A stretch of 64,000 nucleotides of DNA from Gelria sp. Kuro-4 (GCF_019668485.1 NZ_AP024619.1:1115001-1179000), one strand, 5' to 3'; shown: positions 17,701 to 27,707, counted from the stretch's first letter. Program-made: numbers and translations. Notes: generated by a model not told the origin, from the letters alone.

Positions 17701-17866
17701 CGAAGAGGTCTACCGGCGCTACGGCCAGCTGCTTTTCAGCGGCTCCTTCGCGCCGCTTAAGGTACACGGTCGCCTTGAGCGGCGCGGCGCCGCCCCCAGC
17801 CTTACTGCGACGGAGATCAAGGCATGCCGGCCTGACGCCGGCTTCGCCTGCCGCTTTTTCAGGTGA
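14795..17866 (+). CDS. dnaE2: DNA polymerase III alpha subunit, DnaE2/ImuC-like
   Basis: The 1023-residue protein has the PHP domain (HLHVHSPFSFLDG, residues about 7-20; TDHNN), the C-family polymerase core with the catalytic PDIDLDID near residue 383, GRGSAADSVVAYCLGIT near 346, fingers around RPGPI and the AAAFATTAYKTAYL segment. A C-terminal OB-fold follows (VTVAGLPIRPHRPPTRSGR, VTVF.EVY). The protein is short for a replicative DnaE and ends soon after the OB-fold, which fits error-prone DnaE2/ImuC. GTG 14795 follows GGAGGG at eight bases. Being last in the LexA-boxed operon with ImuB-like and DUF6504 genes points to damage-induced translesion synthesis rather than normal replication. Confidence 0.88.
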   Translation: MEPGFAHLHVHSPFSFLDGASRIADLVRRAAELGQPALALTDHNNLSGAVRFTQAARAAGVKPILGAEVTLAGGYHLTLLARNRQGYRSLCRLLTRAHLDHPRGRPVVTGENLAAHREGLVALSGCRRGEVPALILQGRLAEARTAAWRLRDLFGRENFYLELIPNLLPGDRALHQALADLGRALNVRLVATGNVHYARKEDFPLHDLFTCVRTQTTVSAVHPERPLNAENYLKSKEELAQLLPAYPQALAAAAALAASLEPALPAGEALFPRFPVPPGETAEGMLRRLTLAGAGRRYGRVTTALSERLEQELGVITRLGFADYFLVLWDIVRAAKARGIRCAGRGSAADSVVAYCLGITEVDAFRRELLFERFLSAERAERPDIDLDIDARYRDDLAAYLTQRYGEDKVAAVATYNTFQARSAVRDLGKALELPAAELDALAKRLPYFVPADGIRGARERVPELKNSSLPWERYERLLDFCAAAAGLPRHLGTHLGGLVVAREPLADLVPLQRAAKGTVVAQFDKDDIEDLGLVKLDLLSLRTLSAVDETLKALAASGRPLAYDRLPLDDKATFKMLRAAETIGVFQLESPAQRALQGRLGADNMEDIVASLALIRPGPIKGNMVEPFVARRRGQEPVSYPYPALAPILKKTYGVVLFQEQVIAIATALAGFSAGEADRLRRVMTHARSQAEMAAVGAEFVARAMERGVPAETAQAIFDMIAGYASYGFCEAHAAAFATTAYKTAYLLCHHPAYYLAALLSCQPMGFYPPWVLIGEARRRGVIVLPPDVNRSGATCTVENGAIRVSLRRVKGMEEKALQALLAARARGPFTSLADLKARVSLPADVRENLILAGACSAFNPNRRALLWEDKLGRAPANVPDFSLGEKIFYEWDLLGFSLSGHPLACLRPRLEQEGAVAIQAARRLPAGRAVTVAGLPIRPHRPPTRSGRTVAFFSLEDETGLIDVTVFEEVYRRYGQLLFSGSFAPLKVHGRLERRGAAPSLTATEIKACRPDAGFACRFFR

Positions 17867-18089
17867 TAATGAGTTGTTCGGCGGCTGCCTCACTGCCGGG
17901 CGCACGTGGGGTCGCATCGGTTGGCCGGGGCTTTCCGCTTCAGGCCGGGCCCTTCGAGGCTTCCAGCTCGGCGTCGCGGAAGCGGCAAGCAGGATAACTG
18001 GTACTTGGTGCGGAAACATACAGAAAGAACGCGGCCACAGCCGCTGCGCTTGAGAAATCCCTTAACTTGGACGAACGGAGCGATTTCGA

Positions 18090-18785
18090 ATGGCACAGTG
18101 CAAGAAGATTCTGGTGGTGGAAGACGAGGCGCGGATGCGGGACCTTTTGCGCCTCTACCTGGAGCGCGAGGGCTTTACAGTGGTCGAAGCCGCGGACGGG
18201 CGCCGGGCGCTCGAGAAGATCGCCCAGGAGGAGTTCGCCCTGGTGATTCTCGACGTGATGCTGCCGGAGCTGGACGGCTGGACGGTGTGCCGCAAGATCC
18301 GGCGCACGCGCGACGTGCCCATCATCATGCTCACGGCGCGGGGCGAGGAGATCGACCGCCTGACCGGCTTTGAACTGGGTGCCGACGATTACGTGGTGAA
18401 ACCCTTCAGCCCGCGGGAGCTGGTAATGCGGATCAAGGCGCTCCTGCGCCGGGCCTGCCCCCAGGCGGTGGAGAACAGGGAAGTTCTCACTTTCCCGGGC
18501 CTCAGCATCAATCGCCCGGCGCGGCGGGTGGAGGCGGCGGGGCAGGAGGTGCCCCTCACGCCCAAGGAGTACGACCTTCTTTACTTCCTGGCTTCCCAGG
18601 CGGGGAGGGTTTTTACCCGTGAGCAGCTCCTGGAGCAGGTCTGGGGGTACGATTTCTACGGCGACCTCAGGACGGTGGACACCCACATCAAGAACCTGCG
18701 CGAGAAACTCAAGAAGGCCGGCCAGGGGGCGGAGTACCTGGTGACCGTCTGGGGCGTGGGCTACAAGTTCGAGGTGAAGGCCTAG
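18090..18785 (+). CDS. OmpR-family response regulator
   Basis: The 231-residue protein has a receiver domain (residues 5-120). The acidic pocket is EDE near 11-13, the phospho-acceptor is Asp55 in LVILDVMLPELDGW, with Thr in MLTARG and Lys in VVKPF. A winged-helix output domain follows (about 132-229) with LTPKEYDLLYFLA, VWGYDF and the C-terminal YLVTVWGVGYKFE. It closely resembles WalR/PhoP/ResD-type regulators. The stop codon shares a base with the GTG start of the adjacent histidine kinase, so both are co-translated. The ribosome site (GGAG) is weak and 10 bases away. Stimulus and targets are not evident. Confidence 0.92.
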   Translation: MAQCKKILVVEDEARMRDLLRLYLEREGFTVVEAADGRRALEKIAQEEFALVILDVMLPELDGWTVCRKIRRTRDVPIIMLTARGEEIDRLTGFELGADDYVVKPFSPRELVMRIKALLRRACPQAVENREVLTFPGLSINRPARRVEAAGQEVPLTPKEYDLLYFLASQAGRVFTREQLLEQVWGYDFYGDLRTVDTHIKNLREKLKKAGQGAEYLVTVWGVGYKFEVKA

Positions 18786-20584
18786 TGCTGAAGAGCATTG
18801 TCAGCCGCCTCTGGCTCACCCTGGTCCTGGTGGTGGTGGCCATCCTGTTGGTGCTGGGGCTGCTTCTCTCTCAACTCTTCGACAACTTTTACTTCAACCT
18901 CCAGGCCCAGAACTTGATCCAGCAGGGGCAGAACCTGGGTAAACTCGTACTGACTTCGCCCAGTGACGCCGAGCTCTTGCGGGACCTCAGCCTAGTGGAG
19001 GATTTTCTTAACGCCAACGTCGTGATCATGAACAAAAGCGGCCTCATTCAAAGCGCCAGCCCGGGCATGATGCGCATGCACCGCTGGGGGCAGCAGGGCC
19101 GGCAGGCGCTGACGCCGCCCCAGGCCGCCGCCGTGCTGGCCGGCAAAACAGTGGTGATACGGGGCTACCAGCCGGGAGTGGACGCAACCGTCCTTACGGT
19201 GGCGGTACCGGTTAAGATGCAGGAAGATGTGGTGGGAGCGGTTTACCTGTACGCCCCGCTGGCACCCATCACGCGCACCATCGCCAATGTGCGCCGGCTT
19301 ATCCTTTACGGTATCCTGGTGAGCCTGGTGGTGGCTACGGTGGTGGCCTTCTTTCTTTCGCGCTCGCTTTCCCGCCCGCTCATCCGCATGCAGCGGGCGG
19401 CCCAGGCGATGGCGGCGGGCGACTTTTCCCCGCGCATAGCCGTGCAGTCGGACGACGAGGTGGGCCGCCTGGGCCAGGCCCTCAATCACCTGGCCCAGGA
19501 ACTGGCTCGTACCCTGGACGCCCTGGGGGCCGAGCGCAACCAGCTCGCAGGCATTTTGGGCAGCATGACCGACGGGGTGATCACCTTTGATGCCGAAGGC
19601 GGCGTGCTGCTCTTTAATCCGCCGGCGGCCCAGTACCTGGCACCCCTGGTGGAGCTGGCGGAGGGTCAGAAGCTGGGCGAAGAGCTGCAGCTTGCGCCCC
19701 TGGCTGAAGCTTTCCGGCAGGTGGTGGCAACAGGAGAGGTGCAGGGGGCCGAGGCGACGGTAGGTACCAGGGTGCTGGTTTGCCGCCTGGCGCCCCTGCG
19801 CGACCCCCGGGGCACGGTGCGCGCGGTGGTCTCCGTTCTCCTCGACATGACGCGGGAGCGGCGGCTGGAGGAAATGCGCCGGGAGTTTGTGGCCAACGTC
19901 TCGCATGAGCTGCGTACGCCGCTCACCTACCTTCAGGGCTATACCGAGGCCATCCTGGACGGGCTGGCGGCCGACCCGACGGAGGAGAAGAAGTACCTGG
20001 AGATCATCCTGGACGAGACGTTGCGGCTCAGGCGTTTGGTGAGCGACCTGCTGGACCTCAGCCGCATCGAGGCGGGACAACTGGTACTCGAGAAGGGTGA
20101 GGTCGACGTGGCGGAGCTTTGTCGGCAGGTGGCGGAGAAGGTGCGCCCGCTGGCAGAGGAGAAGGGGGTCCGGCTGGAGCTGGCGGTGCCGGCGTCACTA
20201 CCACCGGCCTGGGGGAGTGCCGACCGCCTGCAACAGGTCCTGATCAACCTCCTCGACAACGCCCTGCGCCACACGCCGGGCGGCGGCAGGGTGAGCGTTT
20301 GTGGCGAGGAAAGAGACGGGATGCTGGCCCTCAGCGTGCGAGACACCGGGCCGGGCATACCGCCCGAGGACCTGCCCTACATCTTTGAGCGTTTCTACAA
20401 GGTGGAGAAGGCGCGCACGCGCACCACAGCCGGCACAGGCATCGGCCTGGCCATAGTCAAAGGGGTGGTGGAGGCGCACGGCGGGCGCGTCTGGGCCGAA
20501 AGCACCCCAGGCCGCGGCACCACCTTTACCTTCACCCTTCCTCCAGCCGGCAGGAATACCGGCGCGGGCGGCGAAATAAATTAA
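18785..20584 (+). CDS. Membrane sensor histidine kinase (WalK/PhoR-like layout)
   Basis: The 599-residue protein has a first membrane helix at about residues 8-32, an extracytoplasmic sensor domain (about 33-170), and a second helix (about 172-200). HAMP (SRSLSRPLIRMQRAAQAM), PAS (NQLAGILGSMTDGVI) and HisKA domains follow, the last with the phospho-acceptor His in VSHELRTPL near residue 375. The HATPase domain carries INLLDNALRHTP, DTGPGIP, FERFYKVE and GTGIGLAIVKG. It would phosphorylate the overlapping response regulator. The domain order matches WalK and PhoR, but the signal is unknown. Confidence 0.92.
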   Translation: MLKSIVSRLWLTLVLVVVAILLVLGLLLSQLFDNFYFNLQAQNLIQQGQNLGKLVLTSPSDAELLRDLSLVEDFLNANVVIMNKSGLIQSASPGMMRMHRWGQQGRQALTPPQAAAVLAGKTVVIRGYQPGVDATVLTVAVPVKMQEDVVGAVYLYAPLAPITRTIANVRRLILYGILVSLVVATVVAFFLSRSLSRPLIRMQRAAQAMAAGDFSPRIAVQSDDEVGRLGQALNHLAQELARTLDALGAERNQLAGILGSMTDGVITFDAEGGVLLFNPPAAQYLAPLVELAEGQKLGEELQLAPLAEAFRQVVATGEVQGAEATVGTRVLVCRLAPLRDPRGTVRAVVSVLLDMTRERRLEEMRREFVANVSHELRTPLTYLQGYTEAILDGLAADPTEEKKYLEIILDETLRLRRLVSDLLDLSRIEAGQLVLEKGEVDVAELCRQVAEKVRPLAEEKGVRLELAVPASLPPAWGSADRLQQVLINLLDNALRHTPGGGRVSVCGEERDGMLALSVRDTGPGIPPEDLPYIFERFYKVEKARTRTTAGTGIGLAIVKGVVEAHGGRVWAESTPGRGTTFTFTLPPAGRNTGAGGEIN

Positions 20585-20635
20585 AGTGATCGGAAGAGCG
20601 GTCCGAAGACCGCCCTGGTGTCGGGGAGGTTTAGC

Positions 20636-21055
20636 ATGATCATAGCGGTTATCGACGGGCTGGGCGGCGGCATCGGCAGCCAGCTCATCGCCCAGCTCAA
20701 GACGAACCTCCCTGCGGGGAGCGAAATCGTTGCCCTGGGTACCAACTCCGCCGCCACCGCCGCCATGGTGCGTGCCGGCGCGGCCCGCGGAGCCTCCGGC
20801 GAAAACGCCATCCGGGTGACGGCCCGGGAAGTGGACGTCATCGTCGGGCCTTTGGGGATTATCATCCCCAACTCCATGATGGGCGAAATCACCGCTGCCA
20901 TGGCTGAAGCCGTGGTGGCCAGCCCGGCGAAAAAGCTGCTTCTGCCCGTGGCCCAGCCGCACGTGGAGCTGGTGGGCGTACCGGCGCAGCCGCTGGGTGC
21001 CCTTATCCGCGCGGCCGCCGAAAGGCTGGGGGAGCTGCCTAAGCCGGCGCGTTGA
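20636..21055 (+). CDS. DUF3842 family protein
   Basis: The 139-residue protein starts at ATG 20636 with GGGGAGG six bases upstream. It begins IIAVIDGLGGGIGSQLIAQL, a glycine-rich beta-alpha-beta start like a nucleotide-binding fold, and contains GTNSAATAAMVRAGA and GPLGIIIPNSMMGE. These match the DUF3842 family, found in many Clostridia, with no assigned function. It is 51 bases after the histidine kinase and may share its transcript. The following hairpin (21074-21093) could end the unit. Confidence 0.82.
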   Translation: MIIAVIDGLGGGIGSQLIAQLKTNLPAGSEIVALGTNSAATAAMVRAGAARGASGENAIRVTAREVDVIVGPLGIIIPNSMMGEITAAMAEAVVASPAKKLLLPVAQPHVELVGVPAQPLGALIRAAAERLGELPKPAR

Positions 21056-21073
21056 AGCCGTGTGGGCTGAACA

Positions 21074-21093
21074 GGGCCCGATGAATCGGGCCC
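21074..21093 (+). other. Perfect hairpin after the DUF3842 gene
   Basis: GGGCCCGAT and ATCGGGCCC form a nine-pair stem with a two-base loop and no T-run. A second GC-rich stem (GCGGCCGGTT/AACCGGCCCC region, about 21170-21196) lies nearer the ECF gene. They may be a terminator and a leader structure; neither matches a riboswitch I can name. Confidence 0.4.
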
Positions 21094-21225
21094 CAAGGGA
21101 CGGGAAAAGCGTAGGAGTGCAGTCCATTGTGCCGCCATTGCACACGAATGAGTTTTGGACCATGAAGGCCCGCGGCCGGTTCGAAAACCGGCCCCGGGCC
21201 TTACGTATTTGTGAGGAGGTAGAGT

Positions 21226-21762
21226 ATGAAAACACGTGACCTGGTCGTTGCCGGGCTGCTCATCGCCCTGGCCGTCACCCTGCCCCTGGCGGCCCACCTG
21301 ATCAAGGTGGGCGGGCCGGTGCTCCTGCCCATGCACATCCCGATTTTCCTGGCCGGCCTACTGCTCGGCCCCGGCCTGGCTGCCGCCGTGGGTGTGCTGG
21401 CGCCGCTCGTGAGTTTTTTCCTGACCGGAATGCCGCCGCTCTCCCCGCCCGTGCTGCCGCTCATGGTGGTTGAGCTGGCCACCTATGCCCTGGTCCTTTC
21501 CGTTCTTACCCGCCGCACGTCCTGGAGCATCTGGCTTACCCTGCCTGTTGCCATGCTGGCCGGCCGTGTGGCCCTGGGGCTTGCGGCTGCAGTCATCGGT
21601 CCCCTGTTCGGCTTCCACGTCAACCCCGTGTTTTACGTGTACGGCGCCCTGGTACAGGGGCTGCCGGGGTTGGCCCTGCAGCTCATCATTATCCCCCTGG
21701 TGGCGCTTCAGCTGCGGCGGAGCCACCCTGCCGTTATAGCGGGGGATATGGCCAAACCGTGA
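21226..21762 (+). CDS. ECF transporter S component
   Basis: The 178-residue protein has about six hydrophobic segments, the size and layout of the substrate-binding S subunit of energy-coupling factor vitamin transporters. It starts at ATG 21226 behind GAGGAGG (seven-base gap). Family-type features are LVVAGLLIALAVTLPL at the N-terminus and a GP.LLPMH.P.FLAGLLLGP segment. S subunits bind a vitamin or precursor and need shared EcfAAT modules encoded elsewhere. The neighbouring panCD genes hint at pantothenate or a precursor, but the genes are separated by a terminator-like stem and promoter, so this is only a suggestion. Confidence 0.82.
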   Translation: MKTRDLVVAGLLIALAVTLPLAAHLIKVGGPVLLPMHIPIFLAGLLLGPGLAAAVGVLAPLVSFFLTGMPPLSPPVLPLMVVELATYALVLSVLTRRTSWSIWLTLPVAMLAGRVALGLAAAVIGPLFGFHVNPVFYVYGALVQGLPGLALQLIIIPLVALQLRRSHPAVIAGDMAKP

Positions 21763-21785
21763 CGAAAAGTCTCGAAAATAAGCGG

Positions 21786-21821
21786 CGCGCCCTCGTCTGG
21801 GGCGCGCCCGTGTGCTATAAT
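21786..21821 (+). promoter_or_regulatory. Extended -10 promoter of panCD next to a GC-rich hairpin
   Basis: GGCGCGCC-ctcgtctg-GGGCGCGCC forms a strong hairpin ending near 21808, then TGCTATAAT (21813-21821) is an extended -10. The hairpin would end the ECF transcript while the promoter starts panCD. Confidence 0.6.
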
Positions 21822-21862
21822 GGAACGAAACGAGCTCCTGTAGAGAAGGGGTGAACTGCAGC

Positions 21863-22714
21863 GTGAACGTGGTAGAGACAATCGCCGGTGTACGGGAGCT
21901 GGTGCGGGCCGAGCGCCGGAGGGGGAAGAGCATCGGCCTGGTGCCTACGATGGGCTACCTGCACGAGGGGCACCTCAGCCTGATTCGGCGGGCGCGGACG
22001 GAGTGTGACTTTGTGGTGGTGAGCGTTTTTGTTAACCCACTCCAGTTTGGTCCCCAGGAGGACTATAACACGTATCCCCGCGACCTGAACCGGGACGCCC
22101 GGCTGGCTGCGGAAGCAGGTGCCGCTGTTATTTTTCACCCGGCGCCGGCGGAGATGTATCCGGAAGGCTTTCAGACCCATGTGGAAGTGGAAAGGCTCAG
22201 CCAGGGCTTGTGCGGTGCTTTTCGTCCGGGACACTTCCGCGGGGTGGCTACGGTAGTGACCAAGCTGTTTAATATTGTCACCCCCGACCGTGCCTATTTC
22301 GGCGAAAAAGACGCGCAGCAGTTGGCGCTGATTCAGCGGATGGTGCGCGACCTGAACCTCGATGTGGAGATCGTCCCCCTGCCCATCGTGCGCGAGAGCG
22401 ACGGCCTGGCGCTCAGCTCCCGCAACACCTACCTTTCCCCGGCGGAGCGGCGGGCGGCCACCGTGCTCTACCGGGCCCTCCTGCGCGGCCGCGACCTGAT
22501 TGCCGCCGGCGAACGCGACGGGCGGCGTGTGGGAGAGGCCGTACGCGGCACCCTCCAGGCCGAGCCCCTCGTCAGCCGCATCGATTATGTTGCGGTTGTG
22601 GATCCGGAAACGCTGGCGGAAAAGGCCGCCCTTTCCGGCCGCGTAATGCTGGCGGTGGCGGCCTATATCGGCAAGGTACGGCTTATTGACAACATCAGGG
22701 TGGTCGTCGACTGA
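21863..22714 (+). CDS. panC: Pantothenate synthetase
   Basis: This enzyme joins pantoate and beta-alanine with ATP to make pantothenate, on the route to coenzyme A. The 283-residue protein shows the family signatures [17 protein letters not shown] (ATP site, residues about 30-46), [12 protein letters not shown], the KLFNIV...YFGEKDAQQ segment and SSRNTYLS (KMSKS-like loop region). The start is taken at GTG 21863, with AAGGGGTG nine bases upstream; GTG 21851 is in frame but lacks room for a ribosome site. It overlaps panD by one base, so both are co-translated and make pantothenate together. Confidence 0.96.
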   Translation: MNVVETIAGVRELVRAERRRGKSIGLVPTMGYLHEGHLSLIRRARTECDFVVVSVFVNPLQFGPQEDYNTYPRDLNRDARLAAEAGAAVIFHPAPAEMYPEGFQTHVEVERLSQGLCGAFRPGHFRGVATVVTKLFNIVTPDRAYFGEKDAQQLALIQRMVRDLNLDVEIVPLPIVRESDGLALSSRNTYLSPAERRAATVLYRALLRGRDLIAAGERDGRRVGEAVRGTLQAEPLVSRIDYVAVVDPETLAEKAALSGRVMLAVAAYIGKVRLIDNIRVVVD

Positions 22715-23091
22715 TGCTGCTCAACCTGCTCAAAGCCAAGATCCATCGCGCCACGGTTACGGCGGCGGACCTGCACTACGAGGGCAGCATCACGGTGGAC
22801 CGCGCGCTGATGGAGGCTGCCGGCCTGCTGGAGCATGAGCGAGTGCAGGTGGTGGACGTCGACAACGGTGTCCGGCTGGAAACATACGTCATACCCGGGG
22901 AGGCCGGGAGCGGTACCATCTGTCTTAACGGCGCGGCGGCGCGGTTGGTGCAACCGGGGGACAAGGTGATCATCATGGCCTACACCTGGGTGAGCGCTGA
23001 AGAAGCTCTGGGCTTCCGGCCGCGGGTTGTGCTGGTGGACCAGGCCAACAAAGTCAAGGAAATCAAGCTCCCAGGAGAAACTCCTCGATGA
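22714..23091 (+). CDS. panD: Aspartate 1-decarboxylase proenzyme
   Basis: The 125-residue protein supplies beta-alanine from aspartate for PanC. The self-cleavage site is present as YEGSITVD, with Gly-Ser at residues 24-25 giving the pyruvoyl group. Other conserved parts are KIHRATVT at the N-terminus, [22 protein letters not shown] and the IIMAY strand. The length is normal for the family. Its last 29 bases overlap the end of metX on the opposite strand, so the two transcripts converge without an intergenic terminator. Confidence 0.97.
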   Translation: MLLNLLKAKIHRATVTAADLHYEGSITVDRALMEAAGLLEHERVQVVDVDNGVRLETYVIPGEAGSGTICLNGAAARLVQPGDKVIIMAYTWVSAEEALGFRPRVVLVDQANKVKEIKLPGETPR

Positions 23092-24166
23092 TGTAGCCCA
23101 GTTGATCGAATTCGATAAGAAAAGCGTCGTGGCCGTAGGGAGAGATGATCTCACGGTAGGCGGCGCTTTTCTTGTTGGCCCGAAGCGCCCGCACGATTTC
23201 CTTCTGCTGGTAGGGCGGGAAGAGAAAGTCCGAGCTGATGCCCACCATGAGGACTCGCGGGCGGTAGCCGGCCAGGGCGGCTGTAAGCGAAGGGTATCCT
23301 TCCTGGAGGTCGAACAGATCCATGGCTTTGGTGAGATACAGGTAAGAATCGGCATCGAAGCGCCGCACCAGTTTTTCGCCCTGGTAGGCCAGGTAGCTTT
23401 CCACCTGCAGGCGGCTGTCCAGGCGATACCGTTCCTCCGGCGGGCTGGCCCAGGCATGACCGAATTTCCTCCGCCAGGAAAGGTCGCTCTTGTAGGTGAT
23501 GGTGCCGATGGCCCGAGCCAGGGCCAGGCCCTGTACCGGGTCGAGCAAAATGGCCTGGCGTTGGGCGTAGTTCCAGGCCAGCGCCTGGGTGGAAAGGGCG
23601 GCGGCTGCACCGATGGCGACGACGTTTTCCACGAGCGCAGGGTAGGCCCGGCCCCACTCCAGGGCCTGCAGCCCGCCCAGGGAGCCGCCGGCCACGGCTA
23701 CCAGGCGCCTTACCCCCAGCTCCGCCAGGAGGCGGTGCTGCAGCTTTACCATATCGGCCACGGTGATCACCGGGAAGGAGCGGCCGTAGGGCCGGCCGGT
23801 GGCCGGGTGGAGGCTGGTCGGCCCGGTGCTCCCGGCGCAGCCGCCCAGGATGTTGCTGCAGATGACGTAGTAGCGTTCGGTGTCGAAGGCGCGGCCGGGG
23901 CCGATGAGCGGGTCCCACCAGCCGGGCGCCTTATCCTCCGGCGTGTGCCGGCCGGCGGCGTGCGCGTCGCCCGTGAGGGCATGGCAGATGAGAATGGCGT
24001 TGTCCCGCGCGGCGTTCAGCTCCCCATAGGTTTCATAGGCCACGGCCAGCGGGGCCAGGGTGGCGCCGCACGACAGGGTGAGGCCCTCCGGGAAGGTGAC
24101 GGAGCGGGTGTGCACCAGGCCGACGCCTTCCAGGTGCCTTTCTACTGTAAGGGGAGCTCCGGTCAT
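23063..24166 (-). CDS. metX: Homoserine O-acetyltransferase
   Basis: The 367-residue alpha/beta-hydrolase transfers acetyl (or succinyl) from CoA to homoserine for methionine synthesis. The active-site Ser lies in [14 protein letters not shown] (near residue 145), with the Asp in SSDFLFPP and the His in [10 protein letters not shown] near the C-terminus. Other family segments are [20 protein letters not shown] and [17 protein letters not shown] 24166 follows GGAGG with a seven-base gap. It is 12 bases downstream of metY and shares the SAM-I riboswitch. Some MetX proteins use succinyl-CoA; the pairing with metY makes acetylation more likely. Confidence 0.95.
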   Translation of the reverse strand: MTGAPLTVERHLEGVGLVHTRSVTFPEGLTLSCGATLAPLAVAYETYGELNAARDNAILICHALTGDAHAAGRHTPEDKAPGWWDPLIGPGRAFDTERYYVICSNILGGCAGSTGPTSLHPATGRPYGRSFPVITVADMVKLQHRLLAELGVRRLVAVAGGSLGGLQALEWGRAYPALVENVVAIGAAAALSTQALAWNYAQRQAILLDPVQGLALARAIGTITYKSDLSWRRKFGHAWASPPEERYRLDSRLQVESYLAYQGEKLVRRFDADSYLYLTKAMDLFDLQEGYPSLTAALAGYRPRVLMVGISSDFLFPPYQQKEIVRALRANKKSAAYREIISPYGHDAFLIEFDQLGYIIEEFLLGA

Positions 24167-24178
24167 TTTGCCACCTCC

Positions 24179-25720
<1,542 letters not shown>

Positions 25721-25744
25721 TTTCCTGTGCAGTTGTTGCCATTA

Positions 25745-25773
25745 ACTATACACGCCGGCCACGGGTTTGTCAA
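25745..25773 (-). promoter_or_regulatory. Promoter of metYX
   Basis: On the minus strand: TTGACA, a 17-base spacer and TATAGT, about 25 bases before the S-box. Confidence 0.9.
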
Positions 25774-25802
25774 TACCCTACGGTTACGAATTCCTTCAAG
25801 CT

Positions 25803-26363
25803 TTAAGCCGGTCGGCCTGCAGCACTCTTAAAAAGGGGCAGCTTCTCGAGAAAGATGATGTCGTTGCGCTCTGCCGCCTCACCCTCAGCCAGAATGGCCG
25901 CCCGGGCCGCCACCGTGCCGCCGGCGCTCTTTACCAGGTGCTCTACCGCCTCCAGCGAGGCGCCGGTGGAGATCACATCGTCCACAACGGCCACCCGCCG
26001 GCCGCACACGGCGGCGGCGTCCTTCCCGTCCAAGCAGAGGATCTGCTTTTTCTGGGTGGTGATAGAGACCACCTCGGTGACCAGGGGGTCGATCATGTAG
26101 GGCTTAATGCTTTTTCTGGCCACGAGATAGCGCTTAAGCCCCAGGATGCGCGAAAGCTCCTGCGCCAGGGGAATGCCCTTGGCCTCGGCGGAGACCACGA
26201 AGTCCACCGGGGGCAGGCGCCGGGCGATCTCGGGTGCCGCGGCTTCCACCAGCTCGGCGTCGCCCAGGATGACAAAACTCGCAATGGCCAGGCCCGGTGC
26301 CACTTCCACCAGGGGCAGCTCCCGTTCCAGCCCGGCCACGCGCAAATGGTACGTTGCAGGCAT
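25803..26363 (-). CDS. Adenine/xanthine phosphoribosyltransferase-like protein
   Basis: The 186-residue type I PRTase carries the PRPP-binding loop VAVVDDVISTGAS (near residue 127) and an N-terminal FVVSAEAKGIPLAQEL segment like adenine phosphoribosyltransferase. It would convert a purine base and PRPP to a nucleotide. ATG 26363 follows GGAGG at seven bases. It lies 13 bases downstream of an NCS2 permease, in an operon with a PurR-type operator, so it most likely salvages the imported purine. Residues that select the base are not clear, and a PRPP-sensing regulatory role cannot be excluded. Confidence 0.82.
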   Translation of the reverse strand: MPATYHLRVAGLERELPLVEVAPGLAIASFVILGDAELVEAAAPEIARRLPPVDFVVSAEAKGIPLAQELSRILGLKRYLVARKSIKPYMIDPLVTEVVSITTQKKQILCLDGKDAAAVCGRRVAVVDDVISTGASLEAVEHLVKSAGGTVAARAAILAEGEAAERNDIIFLEKLPLFKSAAGRPA

Positions 26364-26376
26364 GGCACAACCTCCT

Positions 26377-27429
26377 TTACACTCCAAACAGCGCGATCAG
26401 GTACTTCATGGCTACCCCGGCCAGCATACCGAGGAAGGGGTCGGTGGTGGCGGTGACGGCCGCCGTCACTCCACCCACCAGGGGATCGGCCGTGACGGCC
26501 AGTTCGGCGTTGATGGGGAAGGTGACGATGGCGCCCAGCACCAGGAGAAAGCCGGCGATGGACTGCATAGGCACGTAACGGCCTAGCCGGGGCAGCAGTC
26601 CAGCCACCAGGATAAGGCCCATAAGAGACATCATTAAGGCACCGGACAGCAACGGGTGCGGTGCGGCCCCGGTGGCGGAGATGATGGATTCTACCGGTCC
26701 CCCGCCGAAGAGGGCGGAACCCAGGTCTGCCAGGCTGGAGACGATGGCCAGGTGGTCCAGGTTGAGGGTAGTCTTGGCGATAGAACCAGTGATATTACCA
26801 AAAGCGATGTTGGCACCGATGTTAAGGCAGATGAGGGCGGCGGCGCCGCGCAGCACGCGGGGCGTAGCGATAGGTCGCTGCAGAATGAAGCGCTCATACT
26901 CGCTGTTGTGGGCCACCGGGTTTACCTTGCCCAGCAGGTTGGCCACCATGGTGGAGACCGCTACCGAGGCCACGATGGTGTAGACCAGATTCTTGGTGGG
27001 CATGTAGACGAGAAGGGCAGTAGCGGCCGATACCAGTCCCACCGGCAGCTCTTCGCGCACCATGTTGACGGCCACTGCCGTGAGCACCACGCCTACGCCC
27101 GCCATCATGCCGTTGGTGACCACCGGCCCGACAAAGGTCACAATGGTCTGGAGAAGGCCCAGAATGCCGATCACGGTCATAACGGCACCTTCCCAAATCA
27201 GCATGGACAGACGTTCCTGGCGGTTTTGCCCCATGGTGCCCACCAGAGTAATCGTTTCCGCCTGGAAAGAGATGGGCGCAACCAGGCCGAAGGCCAGCGC
27301 GCCGGCGGCGCCAATGAAGAAGGCCACGGAGGTCGGAAGGGCAGCAAAACCGAAGGAGAGGGCGAGCAACCCCTGGGGAAGACCGTTGATGATGACTCCA
27401 AGCGCAGCCAGCAAGTCCTGTAGGCTCAA
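26377..27429 (-). CDS. NCS2-type purine/xanthine permease-like protein
   Basis: The 350-residue membrane protein has about ten or eleven hydrophobic segments. It has GLPQGLLALSFGFAALP near the start and GGGPVESIISATGA in the position of the NCS2 substrate-binding region. It starts at TTG 27429 with AAAGGAGG seven bases upstream; the longer open frame has no ribosome site and runs into the operator. It is shorter than most NCS2 proteins (about 430), missing part of the N-terminal region. The operon with a PRTase and paired PurR boxes supports purine uptake. Confidence 0.8.
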   Translation of the reverse strand: MSLQDLLAALGVIINGLPQGLLALSFGFAALPTSVAFFIGAAGALAFGLVAPISFQAETITLVGTMGQNRQERLSMLIWEGAVMTVIGILGLLQTIVTFVGPVVTNGMMAGVGVVLTAVAVNMVREELPVGLVSAATALLVYMPTKNLVYTIVASVAVSTMVANLLGKVNPVAHNSEYERFILQRPIATPRVLRGAAALICLNIGANIAFGNITGSIAKTTLNLDHLAIVSSLADLGSALFGGGPVESIISATGAAPHPLLSGALMMSLMGLILVAGLLPRLGRYVPMQSIAGFLLVLGAIVTFPINAELAVTADPLVGGVTAAVTATTDPFLGMLAGVAMKYLIALFGV

Positions 27430-27485
27430 GGTTTGTCCTCCTTTCTCGGCTTGGGCGAGGAGCGGGAGAAAAAAGAATATCCCGG

Positions 27486-27523
27486 CACGAACAATTAGCC
27501 AGGATGAACATAAATTGTTCGCT
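27486..27523 (-). promoter_or_regulatory. Paired PurR boxes (PurBox inverted repeat)
   Basis: CGAACAATT (27488-27496) and AATTGTTCG (27513-27521) form an inverted pair with 16 bases between. The core CGAAC and GTTCG are 24 bases apart. Sequence and spacing fit the Bacillota PurR operator. It lies just after the -10, covering the start site. Confidence 0.82.
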
Positions 27524-27526
27524 TCG

Positions 27527-27555
27527 AGTATAGCAGCAAGAACGCCGGCCGTCAA
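27527..27555 (-). promoter_or_regulatory. Promoter of the purine permease-PRTase operon
   Basis: On the minus strand: TTGACG, a 17-base spacer and TATACT. Confidence 0.85.
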
Positions 27556-27620
27556 GACGGTTGACGTCCAGGTTGTCCAGCGCACCACCAATAAGGCGCC
27601 CGGCCGGCCGTCGGCGCAAA

Positions 27621-27634
27621 TGCAGTATACTGCA
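27621..27634 (+). promoter_or_regulatory. Palindrome TGCAGTATACTGCA, possible activator site
   Basis: A perfect 14-bp palindrome lies 73 bases before a sigma-54-like promoter, the distance expected for an enhancer site. Related palindromes occur at 27890-27905 and 27922-27939. Confidence 0.5.
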
Positions 27635-27707
27635 GGCAGAGCGCTTCCGGGTTGCAGTGGCTTGCAGGGGACGAAAACAGGGAAAGCCGCGCCTGGTTGA
27701 CACAGAC

